Positions 47,159 through 59,022 of a stretch of 64,000 bases of DNA are shown here, piece after piece. The number at the start of each line of letters is the position of its first letter. The stretch's first letter is position 1. The stretch comes from Ziziphus jujuba. Lineage: Eukaryota > Streptophyta > Magnoliopsida > Rosales > Rhamnaceae. The translations under genes and the position numbers were made by a program. The stretch spans positions 5,518,001 to 5,582,000 of the forward strand of contig NC_083382.1 of NCBI RefSeq assembly GCF_031755915.1, written 5' to 3'. Under the pieces are notes generated by a model. The model made no database searches. It saw only the letters and a program-made list of their open reading frames with translations, and was not told where the DNA came from.

Positions 47159-50100
47159 GACTCTGTTCCTTGAGAGTCTTCCTTAAAAGCTTTCCAAAAG
47201 ATCAGTATGATATATATGATAATGGAAATACAGGCTTTAGTGGCTCTTTTAAACCCAGAAGAAAAAGATGCTTGCTTGTCGTTTTGGATTTGTTCAAACG
47301 CGGAGGAGACTGTTGCCGTTGTGTTTTATCCATAATGTGTTTCTTTTCTCTTGGTTTGTGAAAGCACAAGGGAAAGTGGGGCCGTGAAAGTTTGACTTTG
47401 GCGAAGTTTAAGATCATTGGTATGACTGGGGAAGCTGTTTGGCTTGTGATAAAAGGCTGAAATAAAGATAATAAGGAGAACAACTTTGACATGGTCTTAA
47501 GTTCTTTATGGCTTCCAAAAGTAAAAAAAACAGAATCCAAATAATTGAAAAATAAGGAAAATCATGAAAGTTCCTGGGTAAGTCCCTTCCCACAAGCTAA
47601 AGCTTTCATGATCTATTTGACTCTTCTTTCAATTTTAAGTTGAGGTGGAAAAAGGCTTCCCAATCCTTTGTGCTGGTACGGTTAACTTTCAAAACCCAAA
47701 TTTTGACTGTCTTCTTTTGCCTTTACAACAGAGACCAGGAAATTGTGACATGAGGATCATCATGCTGATAATTGCTCCTCGAACTTTTGATAATAATAAT
47801 TTGGAGGAAAGTTTGATAAATTTATTATACTTTGTAATGGAGTTATGGAAAGGCACAACCTGTAAGATGTGTTGTCCTTTACTTTCCATACTCTTAACCC
47901 CATTTGTTTGACTTTTAGCGCAAAAAAAAAAAAATAAAAAAAAATAAATCCATTTGTTTGACAGTTAATCTTACTCCACGCAATTTGTTTAAAGGTTTTG
48001 TTATGATAAGTCTTTTTTTTTTTTTCTTTTTTTTTCTTTAGGTGAATTATTTTAAGTCAGTAGTATTGTGGTTGTTAGTTAAAATATTATTCGAAACAGT
48101 TTATTTTGAATTTTATAATTTTGATTCAGATTCACTATCAAAATACAATTCCACATGACACAAACTTTAGTTAATAATGATTCTGTATCCAGATAAGAAG
48201 GGCTTACAGTCTACATGGCATAAATGTTTTTTTTTTTCTTTTTTCTTTTTTTTTTTTAAATTACATGGTATGAATGCTTATTTGTTTGATAATTGGACAA
48301 AAAATATGGTTATGTTTAAATTTCAATTAATTAATAATGTATTTATTTATTTTCTCCTTTATAAAAAAATAACAATTGTTAATGACATGTTCATCTATTT
48401 TTTTCTTTAGAAGAAGAATATAAACCGCCTCATTGACTTTTTTTTTTTTTTTTTCACATTAGCTTGACAACCTTTAAATAGAGTCATTAGAGTGGTAGCT
48501 TGGCAAATTTTAGATGAAATCATTGGAGAGGAGAGGTTTTTTTATTTTTATTTTTTTTAATGATTGTCTATATTTCTATTGTGTTTAAAATTTTTTAACA
48601 ATTCATAGAGCCATTTAAAATGCTTAAGACTTCAATTTCAGATTCAATCAAAAATTATTGCACAGAAGAGAAAAGATCGTTGCTGAATTTATATAAATAC
48701 CATATGATCATCACAAAGTCATGGAATTAAATATGCTAAGGTCTGCCCAAATACCCATATACAAAGGGTAATATATTGGAAGAAAAACCCAAATATGTCT
48801 ATCCAGATAAGCCCAATAAAAAAGTGACAAATATCCAGAAGGTTCCCAAAATCTTGTTTTTCAGGGTCGTTACTAACCCTTATTTTTAAGAAAACGATCG
48901 GCTATTCCTTTGTATGGTGGTCCAAAACTAATGATTATGTGGGGAAATAATATGTTTCCTTGTAAAAATTAGTATTTTATTTCCTTTTTTCTTTTTTTCT
49001 TTTTTTGTAATAAGAGAATACAAAAGTAACGGATTTGTATTTTTGGAACATTATAAAAGTGACTATATTACAACCCAAAAAAAAAAAAAATTATAAAAGA
49101 GTCTCCAAAGAATTTATCCAATTCCTGGATCTCTCTTTAATTTATCCAAAGAAGAATATTTGTTTACATAGGTTAATAGTCAATAAAAAAAAATGGTTGT
49201 CCTAATATGAATTAAAAATAATGAGTAAAACACTGAACAACTAGAGCATGTCTTAATTTAAATGCATAAGAAGCAATGGTCTGAATTAGTAATTAAGTGC
49301 AAAGTTTTCGTAAACTAAAATAGTATATATATATATATATATATATAGCAAGATTATGCTTTGGATATTGAAGGACTTATTAAGTAACCAATAACAGAGT
49401 ATGAACATCAAATTCATAAGATTACTTGGGTTTTGAGAAAATTTCTATCAACAAAATTGCACTTAAAATTGCTGACCTAAGACATAAATAGTTGTATAAG
49501 TGAACTGAAAATTATAACAAAATTAGTTGGAAAGGGTGGAAATTGTCTCATACTTTATTTACAATCGAAACTAAAATTATATGTACATCTTAAAATGGTC
49601 TTCGAGGGATGATAAGTGGAGGCAGCTTAGCAGATAAGCAAACAATTTATTGGTTTTGATTGTTTGGCACTTATATAGAAATTGCAATAAAATTACCTGT
49701 ACTCTTTCCCTAACTTGCTACAACATTGAAAAAGTTTCTAAACCCTTAATTATGAATCAATAATCTAATTTTGCCACCGTTAATTATGATCCGGGTAAAA
49801 TTGTAATCTTATTCAAATAAAGTATACTAAAAAGTAACAATTATTGTTATTTGTTAAATGTCAAAACCACTATTTACTCTTGTAAAAGTACAATATTTGA
49901 ATCCACTTATCCTCAATTTAAAAAAAAAAAAAATCCATTAGTAGTGACAATTATTTGTTTTTGTTTATGTTTTCAGCTCAATCTACACGTTTCCAGGTAA
50001 TTAGTTCCCAAAACCAAAAACCCCATTATCGATTGTGGTGAATGGTGTGGCTATGTGCAAGGTACATTTACATGTGCATGCATACATACATATATAATGG

Positions 50101-50409
50101 ACATACGCACGTATACATATACATGCATACCTACATATATACAAACTCATAGTAAAATTCACTCTACAAAATTTTGTTATCTATTGGCAAAAAGTACCAA
50201 ATGAATAAACTTAAATGTGCAATTTTTGATGCTCCCTGTCTACACACCAAAATGTATGTAACAGGCATTACATATGTATAGACACACATGCACAAATACA
50301 CATACTTTCTCATCTATTGAGAGAAAGTACCAAAAAGTGACTAACATGCGCAAGTTTTCATGCTCCATGCTCTGTCTGTACACCAAAATGCAACAATATA
50401 TTGGTCCAT
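47159..50409. other. Intergenic region between CAR C and CAR D
   Basis: The first 200-300 bp is the CAR C promoter side. The rest is AT-rich with T and A runs, and no gene is recognised. At about 50160-50400 a stretch repeats imperfectly (AAAGTACCAAA…GATGCTCC…CACCAAAATG, then GAAAGTACCAAA…CATGCTCC…CACCAAAATG) just downstream of CAR D. Confidence 0.6.
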
Positions 50410-51684
50410 TTACAAACGCTTAGAACCAGAGGTAGCAATCCATTGCAATTGAAGCTCTACTTCACCACACTCCACATTTCTCAGTCTGAGAACCATGTTT
50501 TGAACAACTTTTCCATTAGAGAAGACAATGCAGCTGTCTTCGGCAAGACAGTTTTGCCTGTTTGGTCCTACTTTTGTAATTACTGTTCCATCCGGGAGAC
50601 CTGCCAATCCCATAGATATAACTTGGAGAAATGGACCAATATCAAACTCTGCATCCCCCATTTTGTCATCAAAAGTGAATGTGTCTCTGTCATACACAAA
50701 CTGCAAATAACAGTTCAAAGGAAAATTGTCAGTAAAAAAAGGAGTATATAATTGGAAAGATTGAAATGGGTTTTTGATGCGTTTGATTGTATATTCGAGA
50801 TCTTGAAACTTACCAGCTTGATTGGGACATTTGGATCTGAAATTGATAGAGTTAAAAGTTCATTCCACTCTGGATTCAGACTCCTCTTCACCACACGAGT
50901 CTTTAACTTCTACATGACATAATGCTAGAGAATTCAACAAAATATCGAATTTTCTTAAATGAACAGTAAGAGATCTTAATTTCTCCTTCTTTTGCTGATT
51001 TTGTATATTAAGGATTTAGTAGATGATCCATAAAAGAATATGCAAATGGCTTGAGAAGATTAATTGGGTTCCGAATATTTTTATTCAAAAAGTCCAAATT
51101 GTTTTTTTTTTTTTTATTTTTTTTATTTTTTTGGGTATAGGAAACTAGATAACATGATTGGGTACTTTCTATTTCGATGATTCCCAACTCATTTAGTTGA
51201 TTAGTTAGTAAGATAATTATCTTTCTCTGCCACCACATAATCAAATTAATCAACAAAAATAAATGGTCACTTCAAGAGGTCCAACCATGAAAAAGATTCC
51301 ATTTTTTGGTCTGATTTAACCTAAATATAGTGAGTAAAGATTTAACCCACTAAACTAATACTTTTAAGACATTTCCAGAAGACCATAGAATTAGAACCAA
51401 ATTCTAAAAAGGAAAAAAAAAAAAAAAAAAAATACAGCCTTACTAAAAACCCAAAACACCATTTAAACCAAACCTCCCAACAAAATAAACCAAACACCTT
51501 AAACATCAAAATCCAAGCAATCAATAATCCAAATTATCCAAAACACAGAAACCAAAAAGGAAAGCCAGATTACCTGCTTGCCCATCTTGACAATAACATA
51601 GGGATCACTGCTTTTCATGTCTCTAACAGCAAGGTTGACTCCTCTTTGCATGTGAATTCTGAGAAGACCCAACGAGTTCTCCAT
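50410..51684 (-). CDS. CAR D: C2-domain ABA-related protein
   Basis: Exons 51574-51684, 50814-50909 and 50410-50700; introns 664 and 113 bp, phase 0. The intron 1 acceptor is TAG, against CAG in the paralogues. 165 residues, starting MENSLGLLRIHMQRGVNLAVRDMKSSDPYVIVKMGKQ. Exon 2 reads NPEWNELLTL, with Leu where CAR A-C have Asp after NE. Exon 3 is FVYDRDTFTFDDKMGDAEF … NCLAEDS … VECGEVELQLQW and ends GSKRL. Loops 1 and 3 keep their Asp residues. Exon and intron layout show it is a sister of CAR E. Predicted membrane-binding ABA-signalling adaptor. Confidence 0.93.
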
Positions 51685-51811
51685 TAAACCAAGCCTGACC
51701 AGCTATAAATAAGGTAATCTATGAGAAGCTTATTGGCTTTTGTTTTGGTTTGAACGAGCTCTGAGTTTGCAAAGCGGAAAATCCAATACAAAGCTCCCTA
51801 CCTTCAGTGCA

Positions 51812-51818
51812 ATTTATA
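51812..51818 (-). promoter_or_regulatory. Candidate TATA box of CAR D
   Basis: TATAAAT on the minus strand, 128 bp upstream of the ATG at 51684. Confidence 0.5.
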
Positions 51819-52666
51819 CACCAAAAAAGCACCTCATAAAATATGTATAAGTCAAAATCATTGGTTAATTACATTTTACTTTTCAAACCCATGACCTTTT
51901 TAATTTATTATTACCCCCTCTCAACCAACCAATTTATTTTTATCAAAAAAAAAAAAAGAATACTAAACCATTTATTTATGGTTTCCCCAACTATAACGTT
52001 CAGTTATCCAATAAGGAATCTTCAATACCCACCAGCGTATTAAGGTGAGGGATTTATAATATTCGGAAGCACCAATTCTCTTCTCTAATACACTAGTGGA
52101 CCATGGTACTCCCCGAGTATCAAAAATTTGTTCCCCAGAAAGAGTATCTATATTTATTATCTATGCTTGAACTAAAGTCAATAGGGTGTATTTTTTATTT
52201 TTTTATTTTTGTTCTCTTTTCTTTTCTTTTCTTTTCTTTTAATGCCCAAAAATATAGAATTTATGTTTTTTTGGTCTTCACAAAATCTTGATTTGGGGGG
52301 ACGGCGGCAATGGGCACAATTAAACCGACTACAGATTTGAGGGGACGGCGGCAATCGCCACAATTAGACCGACTATAGTTAGTCCTAATAGTTTGGAAAC
52401 TTCTAATCAAATCTGAAAACTGCATGGTATATTATGTTTGTAATATTTGATATGTAATTATTTATATGACAGTAAAACTTATATGAAAGTAATGCCATAT
52501 AATAAATAACCATCAAATAAACGCTAACTTTACATGGTGTCCATCACAAATAGTAAGATATTGATTTTCCCTTAATCCTTTTGAATTTGTTAGAATAATT
52601 CAAGAAAAATATATTAGAATCCATTGGAAAGATAAAAAGTAGACCTGGACCTGTAAAAGCGATGCT
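51819..52666. other. Upstream region of CAR D with a 44-bp tandem repeat
   Basis: No gene. It contains the 44-bp repeat at 52290-52377. Segments at about 52560-52620 (CCCTTAATCCTTTTGAATTTGTTAGAATAA) resemble the region upstream of CAR E (about 63195-63240), so the upstream DNA was duplicated with the gene. Confidence 0.6.
52290..52377. repeat. 44-bp tandem duplication (GGGGACGGCGGCAAT)
   Basis: Units 52290-52333 and 52334-52377 share GATTTG-GGGGACGGCGGCAAT, GCACAATTA/CACAATTA and ACCGACTA. GC-rich against an AT-rich background. A faint single copy (GGGGGCAATTGGCACAATTATAG) lies at about 62945. Confidence 0.85.
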
Positions 52667-52671
52667 GATCT
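52667..52671. repeat. Copia target-site duplication, left copy
   Basis: GATCT, repeated exactly at 59595-59599. Confidence 0.9.
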
Positions 52672-53228
52672 TGTTAGAGTTGGGCCTAGGCCCACAAGTG
52701 TGAATGATTTGGGTTTTCGGTTGTTGAGTTTTGTTATAATAATTTTTATTTAAATAAAATAATATTTTTGATAATAGTGGGAGAGAGTTTTACGGGAGAA
52801 TAACTCCTTGGTGAGAGTTTTAATGTTGCACGTACTGCAACATTTTTTTCAATTTTTATTTTTGGAAGGAAATACAAGAAAAAAAAAATAGAGGAAAAAA
52901 AGGGTTTTTTCATAGTTTAACGAAAAAAAAAAAACAGTGGTAAAGTGAAGGTACACAGAGAGTTCGAAGAGAAAAGTTTCAGAGGTGCTAAATCTAAAAG
53001 TTTTTGTAGCTGTTATATCCTGGGAGACGTTCGCTACAAAACTCCTGCATCGGTGGAAGTAAAACGTTTTAAGGACACTGTGGTATCACACAGGCCTCGG
53101 TCAACCTTTCTACAAAGCATATCAATTTCAAGGATCCACAGGTTCTAAAATGCTTTATTTATTTTATTTATTTTGTATTAATTGTTCACATGTATTTACA
53201 TATATTCATATATGATATTTTCCCAACA
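52672..53228 (+). repeat. 5' LTR of the Copia element (557 bp)
   Basis: Starts TGTTAGAGTTGGGCC and ends TTTTCCCAACA. Contains GTAAAACGTTTTAAG at 53059-53073 and a PBS-like TGGTATCACACA at 53081-53092, both well inside the LTR. Confidence 0.95.
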
Positions 53229-53230
53229 AT

Positions 53231-53245
53231 CTTAAGACGTTTTAC
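53231..53245 (+). other. Primer-binding position carrying an inverted copy of an LTR motif
   Basis: CTTAAGACGTTTTAC starts two bases after the 5' LTR. It is the exact reverse complement of GTAAAACGTCTTAAG in the 3' LTR (59413-59427). The 5' LTR copy (53059-53073) differs by one C-to-T change, which would still form a G:U pair in RNA. The location and orientation fit a self-priming site; function is unproven. Confidence 0.6.
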
Positions 53246-54477
53246 TAATTTTTATATATGTAAATATAATGTGAAAATTTAAGTTGTTTATTATGTTATT
53301 GATTGCTATGTATATATTGCATTTTTATGCTTATATATATATATATATATTGATTAAATATTTCCATGTGTGTTTCACTGTTGAAACAAGAGAAAAAAAA
53401 AATTTATTAAACTCGTAGGTATAAAAATTTATGGGTAATTATTAATTTTTTGTTTTTGATCAAAATTCTTTTCAAAATCGAATTGCCCATAAATTTCTAA
53501 ACCTTTTGGTGTATTTTTGGCAATTTTTTGGCCACTGGAAGAGTGAAAAAGAGAAGGAAAATTGTTGCTGGGTCGTATGACCCGTTTACTAGAGAAACCG
53601 GGTCAAAACGACTCGGTTGAAGGTTGAAGAAGAAAAGAAATAGGGTTTGGGTTGTATCTGAAAGGCTGGGCCGATTTTTTTTTAATTTTATTGGGTCAGG
53701 CCCAGTTCTAAAGCCCAGACCAGGTTAGAACAGGCTACTGTTCAACCCAGGACCCAGGCCCGATTGAGATCAAGGCCCAAGAGAACAGGCCCAATGGCAA
53801 ATGGGCTTGCCACGTGTCGCCAAAAGCAATGAGCCACGTGTCGCCCAATGGGTGGAACACCGGTCGACCTGATGCAGGTGACACGTGTCTCCTTCTTGGA
53901 CGGCCACGTGTCATGCTCAGACAGTCCACGTGTCGACATGCTACATGTGACATGTGTCTGTCTCTAGTAGCGACACGTGTCATAAATAGTGCCAACCATA
54001 TCGCCATGTGGCATATCCACATCATCAAAGTGATGACGTGCGCGGTGCCACGTCGGCACAGTGATGACATGGCAACGTGCCACGTCAGCAGTGATGATGA
54101 CACGCCACCAGTATGATGACGTGGTGGGGTGCCATGTCAGCAAGCTGATGATGTGGCACGGTGCCACATCGGCCGAGTGATGATGCGGTGTAGTGCCACA
54201 TCAATGGTATGATGATGTGGCTGCCACGTCAATCCTAGTTGCCATGTGGCATTGCCACGTAAGCCATTGATGCCACGTAGCTAACCTGCCACGTCAGCAT
54301 AGTGACACGAGGCATGAACAGTATCGGTAAATAGTGACTATGAATAGTATTTTTGGATGTATACAGTAATTTTTTATGGTGTATTCAAAAACCCTAAAAA
54401 TCACTTTTTGTGTGTTTTCCTTATGGAAATTGCTTATAATTAGTTTGTTAATATAGAAAATAACAACTAATTGATTT
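53246..54477. other. Copia 5' leader with an ACGT-box array
   Basis: Untranslated leader. From about 53805 to 54300 I count about 15 ACGT cores in contexts such as CCACGTGTC, GACACGTGTC, TGACGTGG and GCCACGTCAGC, mixed with GATGATG spacers. It is non-coding, although GC-rich chance frames occur on both strands. Just before the gag frame lies TTTTGTGATGTTACAG, a possible 3' splice site. Confidence 0.75.
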
Positions 54478-55110
54478 TTGTTTTGTGATGTTACAGAATT
54501 GGCAAGTGGAGACAATAGGATTGTGCCCACTCAGACTTTTGGAATTCAGATGCCTCATTCTGCTAGTCATGCAGAGAAAACTGAGAAGTTTAATGGAGCA
54601 AACTTCAAAAGGTGGCAGCAAAATATGCTATTTTATTTGACCACCCTGGGACTTGTGCGGTACTTGACTGAAGATGCGCCACCCAGTAATGAAGAGAGTG
54701 ATAAGGAGATTCTCATGGCGGTGGATGCATGGAATAATTTCGATTACTTATGTCGGAATTATGTCCTGAATGACCTGTCTGATGCCCTGTATGGTGTATA
54801 CTGTGGCACGAAATCAACAAAGGAGCTGTAGGAAACACTGGACCGAAAGTACCAAGACCGAGAATGCGGGTTCAGGAAAGTTTATTACAGGCCGATTCTT
54901 GGACTACATGATGGTGGATGCAAAGCCAATAATGAATCAAGTACATGAGTTGCAAGTGCTGATTCAGGAAATGCTTGCTGAAGGGATGATAATGAACGAA
55001 GCATTGCAAGTGGCTTGTATGATTGAGAAACTACCTTCGAGTTGGAGTGACTTCAAGAATCATCTAAAGCACAAGAGAAAGGAGATGATATGGAGGCTCT
55101 TATTAGCAAG
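54478..55110 (+). pseudogene. Copia gag region, broken
   Basis: The first part (54478-54831) has the plant Copia gag signature EKFNGANFKRWQQNMLFYL and ends at a TAG at 54829-54831 where the family reads on. A frameshift follows near 54853-54860. The continuation with FITGRFLDYMMVDAKPI and IEKLPSSWSDFKNHLKHKRKEM is in another frame. A second frameshift lies near 55083. The true start is uncertain; the frame opens at 54478 but the conserved part begins near 54551. Confidence 0.9.
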
Positions 55111-58100
55111 CTTCGCATAGAAGATGACAACAGAAAGTCTGATAAGAGAACTTCGAAGGCCGTGTTGAAGGCTAATGTTGTGGAGCATGGTCAGGGCTCC
55201 AAGAATAAGAAGCAAATTGGAAAAGCTTCTAAGCTGGGGCCAAAAGGAGGAATCTCCAAGAAGGCCAAATTTCAAGGTAGATGTTTTAACTGTGACAAGA
55301 TGGGTCACAGAGCTACTGAATGTAGGCTGCCAAAGAGAAAGAGGAACCAGGCACAAGTGATGGAGGACATCACTAAAGAGGTTGACGATATTGACCTAAG
55401 TGCTGTGATATATGAGGTGAACTTGGTGGGATCTAATCCTAGAGAGTGGTGGATAGATACAGGTGCGACCCGCCGCGTGTGTTCGGATAGGAGTATGTTC
55501 ACTTCCTTCGAACCAAAGAAGAATGGGGAGAAGTTGTTTATGGGTAACTCCGCTACCTCAGAAATCCAAGGTGAGGGCAAAGTAATCCTGAAGATGACCT
55601 TGGGGAAAGAGCTGACTCTGAATAATGTATTGTATGTTCCAGACATTCGCAAGAATCTGGTATCTGGATCGTTGCTGAGCAAATATGGTTTTCGCTTAGT
55701 GTTTGAGTCAGATAAGGTTATTTTGTCTAAATTTGGGATGTTTGTGGGAAATGGCTATGTAGTCAATGGTTTATTTAAATTGAATGTAATGGCTGTAAAG
55801 CTTAAAGAAATGAATAAAGCTAGTAGTTCTTCTGTTTACTTGCTTGAGTCTTCCATTTTATGGCATGGTAGACTAGGACATGTTAATTTTAATTCTCTGT
55901 AGAGATTAATTAACTTAAATCATATTCCCACATTTGAAATTGATTCCAATCATAAGTGTGAAACTTATGTGGAAGCAAAATTAACGAGGTTATCATATCA
56001 AACAATTGATAGAAATAACGAACCTTTGGATTTAATACATAGTGATATATGTGATTTAAAATTCGCACCGACTAAAGGTGGTAATAAGTATTTTATCACC
56101 TTTATTGATGATAGCACGAAATACTACTATGTATACTTGCTTAAAAGCAAGGATGAAGCTATAGAGAAATTTATTCTCTATAAAACGGAAGTTGAGAATC
56201 AACTCAATAGGAAAGTTAAAGTGATCAGAAGTGATCGTGGTGGAGAGTATGTAACTTCTTTCAGAGAGTATTGTGCTCAACATGGCATAATACATGAAGT
56301 TACTCCACCATATTCGCCACAATCAAATGGTGTGGCTGAACGGAAAAATAGAACCTTGAAAGAAATGATGAATGCAATGTTGATAAGTTCTGGAGTACCT
56401 TAGAACTTGTGGGGGGAAGCCATTTTGTCGGCAAATGACCTTTTAAATAAGGTGCCTAGGAAAGATAAGGTAAAGACACCCTATGAAGTATGGAAGGGAA
56501 GACAACCCTCCTACAAATATTTACGAGTGTGGGGATGTCTAGCTAAAATAGTTGTACCTACACCTAAGAAGGTGAAGATAGGTCCCAAAACTGTTGATTG
56601 CATTTTCATAGGATATGCACAGAATAGTAGTGCATATCGGTTTCTCGTGTATAGGTCAGAAATTTCTGATATACACAAGAACACAATAATGGAATCGAGA
56701 AATGTATCATTTTTCGAATACATTTTTCCATATAAAGTGGAAGAAGGACCGAGTACGTCTAAACGAACTTATGATACTATGGATGATGATAATCATGATA
56801 GTGATCAAGAACAAGAAACTAAGGTTGAGCTTAGACATAGCAAGAGAGTAAGAACGGAAAATTCTTACGGTCCGAATTTTCTTACTTATATGCTAGAAAG
56901 TGAACCTCAAAGCTTCCAAGAGGCCATAAATTCTTCTGAAGGAAATTTATGGAAAGAAGCGGTTAAAAGTGAAATTGATTCCATCCTGCAGAATCACACT
57001 TGGGAGTTGGTAGATCTTCCTCCAGGTTGTAAACTTTTGGGTTACAAATGGATTTTTAAAAGGAAGATGAAAGCAGATAGAACAATAGGTAAATACAAGG
57101 CAAGGCTTGTAATCAAGGGATACAAGCAAAAAGAAGGCCTTGATTATTTTGACACTTATTCTCCAGTAACGAGGATAAATTCCATAAGGATGGTACTGGC
57201 AATCGCAGCATTGCGGGATCTTGCAGTACATCAAATGGATGTGAAAACAGCCTTTCTGAATGAAGATTTAGAGGAAGAGATCTACATGGAGCAACCTGAA
57301 GGTTTTACTGCTCCAGGACAAGAAAGGAAAGTCTGTAGATTGGTAAAGTCCTTATATGGACTTAAACAAGCTCCAAAGCAATGGCATCAAAAATTTGATA
57401 ATGCCATGCTAAAAGATGGGTTCAAAATAAATGAATGTGACAAGTGTATCTATGTAAAAGATACAGAGAATGGATATGTTATTCTATGCTTGTATGTAGG
57501 TGACATACTCATAGTAGATAGTGACGACAATATGGTCCGAACTACAAAAGCCATGTTAAATTCTAAATTTGACATGAAAGATATGGGATTTGCAGATGTG
57601 ATTTTAGGTATGAAAATCACGAGAACTTCGAATGGAATCATTCTTAGTCAAACTCATTATGTAGATAAAATACTGGCTAAGTTTAGTAATAATGATACTA
57701 GTATAGCCAGAACACCCATAGATATGAGTTTACACTTATCCAAAAATAAAGGAGAAGGTGTATCTCAAGTAGAATATGCTAGGGTGATTGGAAGTCTGAT
57801 GTACTTAATGAGTTGTACCAGACCAGACTTAGCCTACGTATAAGTAGACTAAATAGATACACGAATAATCCAAATGAAGATCATTGGAAAGGGATCGTTA
57901 GAGTACTAAGATATCTACGATATACTCGTGAATACGGACTGTACTATATAAGATATCCTGCTGTATTAGAAGGATACAGTGATGCAAATTGGATATCAGA
58001 TATAAAGGATTCAAAATCCACTAGTGGCTATGTATTCACATTAGCAGGTGCAGCTGTGACATGGAAGTCCTCGAAACAAATTGTGATAGCTCGATCCACT

Positions 58101-58472
58101 ATGGAATCCGAGTTTATTGCTCTAGATAAATATGGTGAAGAGGCAGAATGGGTACGCCAATTTTTAGAAGACATTCCAAAGTGGCCTAAACTTGTGCCAG
58201 CAATAAGTTTACATTGTGATAGTCAATCTGCGATTGGCAGGGCACAGAATATTATGTATAATGGAAAGTCTAGACATATTCGTCATAAACACAATTCCAT
58301 TAAACAATTAATCCCAACTGAAGTTATCTCAATAGATTATGTGAAGTCAAAAGATAACATTGCGGATCCGCTAACCAAAGGGTTAAATAGACAACTAGTT
58401 GAGAAGTCATCGAGGGGAATGGGATTGAAGCCCGTGAATAAAGTCAATATGATGGAAACCCAACCTAGTTGA
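55090..58472 (+). pseudogene. Copia gag end and pol: zinc knuckle, protease, integrase, reverse transcriptase, RNase H; inactivated
   Basis: In order: CCHC zinc knuckle CFNCDKMGHRATEC (about 55281-55322); protease WIDTGAT (about 55450); GAG-pre-integrase WHGRLGH (about 55861); integrase core with HSDICD, FIDDSTKYYYVY and SPQSNGVAERKNRTLKEM (55969-56400); RT with YKWIFKRKMKADRTIGKYKA, HQMDVKTAFLNEDLEE and SLYGLKQAPKQWH (about 57040-57390); RNase H with GYSDANW and SKSTSGYVF (about 57970-58040). Breaks: TAG at about 55900, TAG at 56401-56403, and a frameshift at about 57841-57850. The RT catalytic YVDD reads YVGD (GGT at 57499-57501). It cannot retrotranspose by itself. Confidence 0.95.
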
Positions 58473-59013
58473 CTGGAGATCCCAAGATCTAGGTTCAATA
58501 GGACAACTCAATTGTAAAGACTAGTATGGATCACTGTGGGAGGTTAATCCTCTACCCATTCCTATGATGAAACAGTGATAGAAAGAGGTTAAGCATAAAA
58601 GTATGCTTTTAATGATTCCTATAAGTGTGTGTTTAGTAATCTATGCATAGGTATGCTGATTATATAAGAAATAGGAAGCACCTATGTGAGAGAGAATAGT
58701 GGTCGCTTCAAAGGAGAATTGTTTAGGGCACAATTCTTTAGAAACTCTCACAGAACCAGGGAGGTGTTCAGGGCCAAAATGAACACAACAGTGAGAACTG
58801 AAGTGTACCAGGAAGGAATCATGTGTGGGCTATGTTGTCATTTACACAAAAGATGAAATGGTTCAAAGATATCGCTTCTACCATAAGTCAGTAAAGAAAA
58901 TGTAGTCTCTCAAGGGAAGGTTCAAAGAGTAACATTTACCTATCCTATGCAGGTTCCGACTATAGAGCTTTACCACTAGGGTCATGTTTGTATTTTTAAA
59001 TCAAATCATTCAT

Positions 59014-59022
59014 GTGGGGGGT
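59014..59022 (+). other. Polypurine tract of the Copia element
   Basis: GTGGGGGGT directly before the 3' LTR, the usual place of the plus-strand primer. Confidence 0.75.

Noticed and set aside
53735..54116. Open frames of 100-122 codons on both strands over the Copia leader
   Set aside because: They translate the ACGT/GATGATG repeat array; frames on opposite strands overlap fully and no family is recognised.
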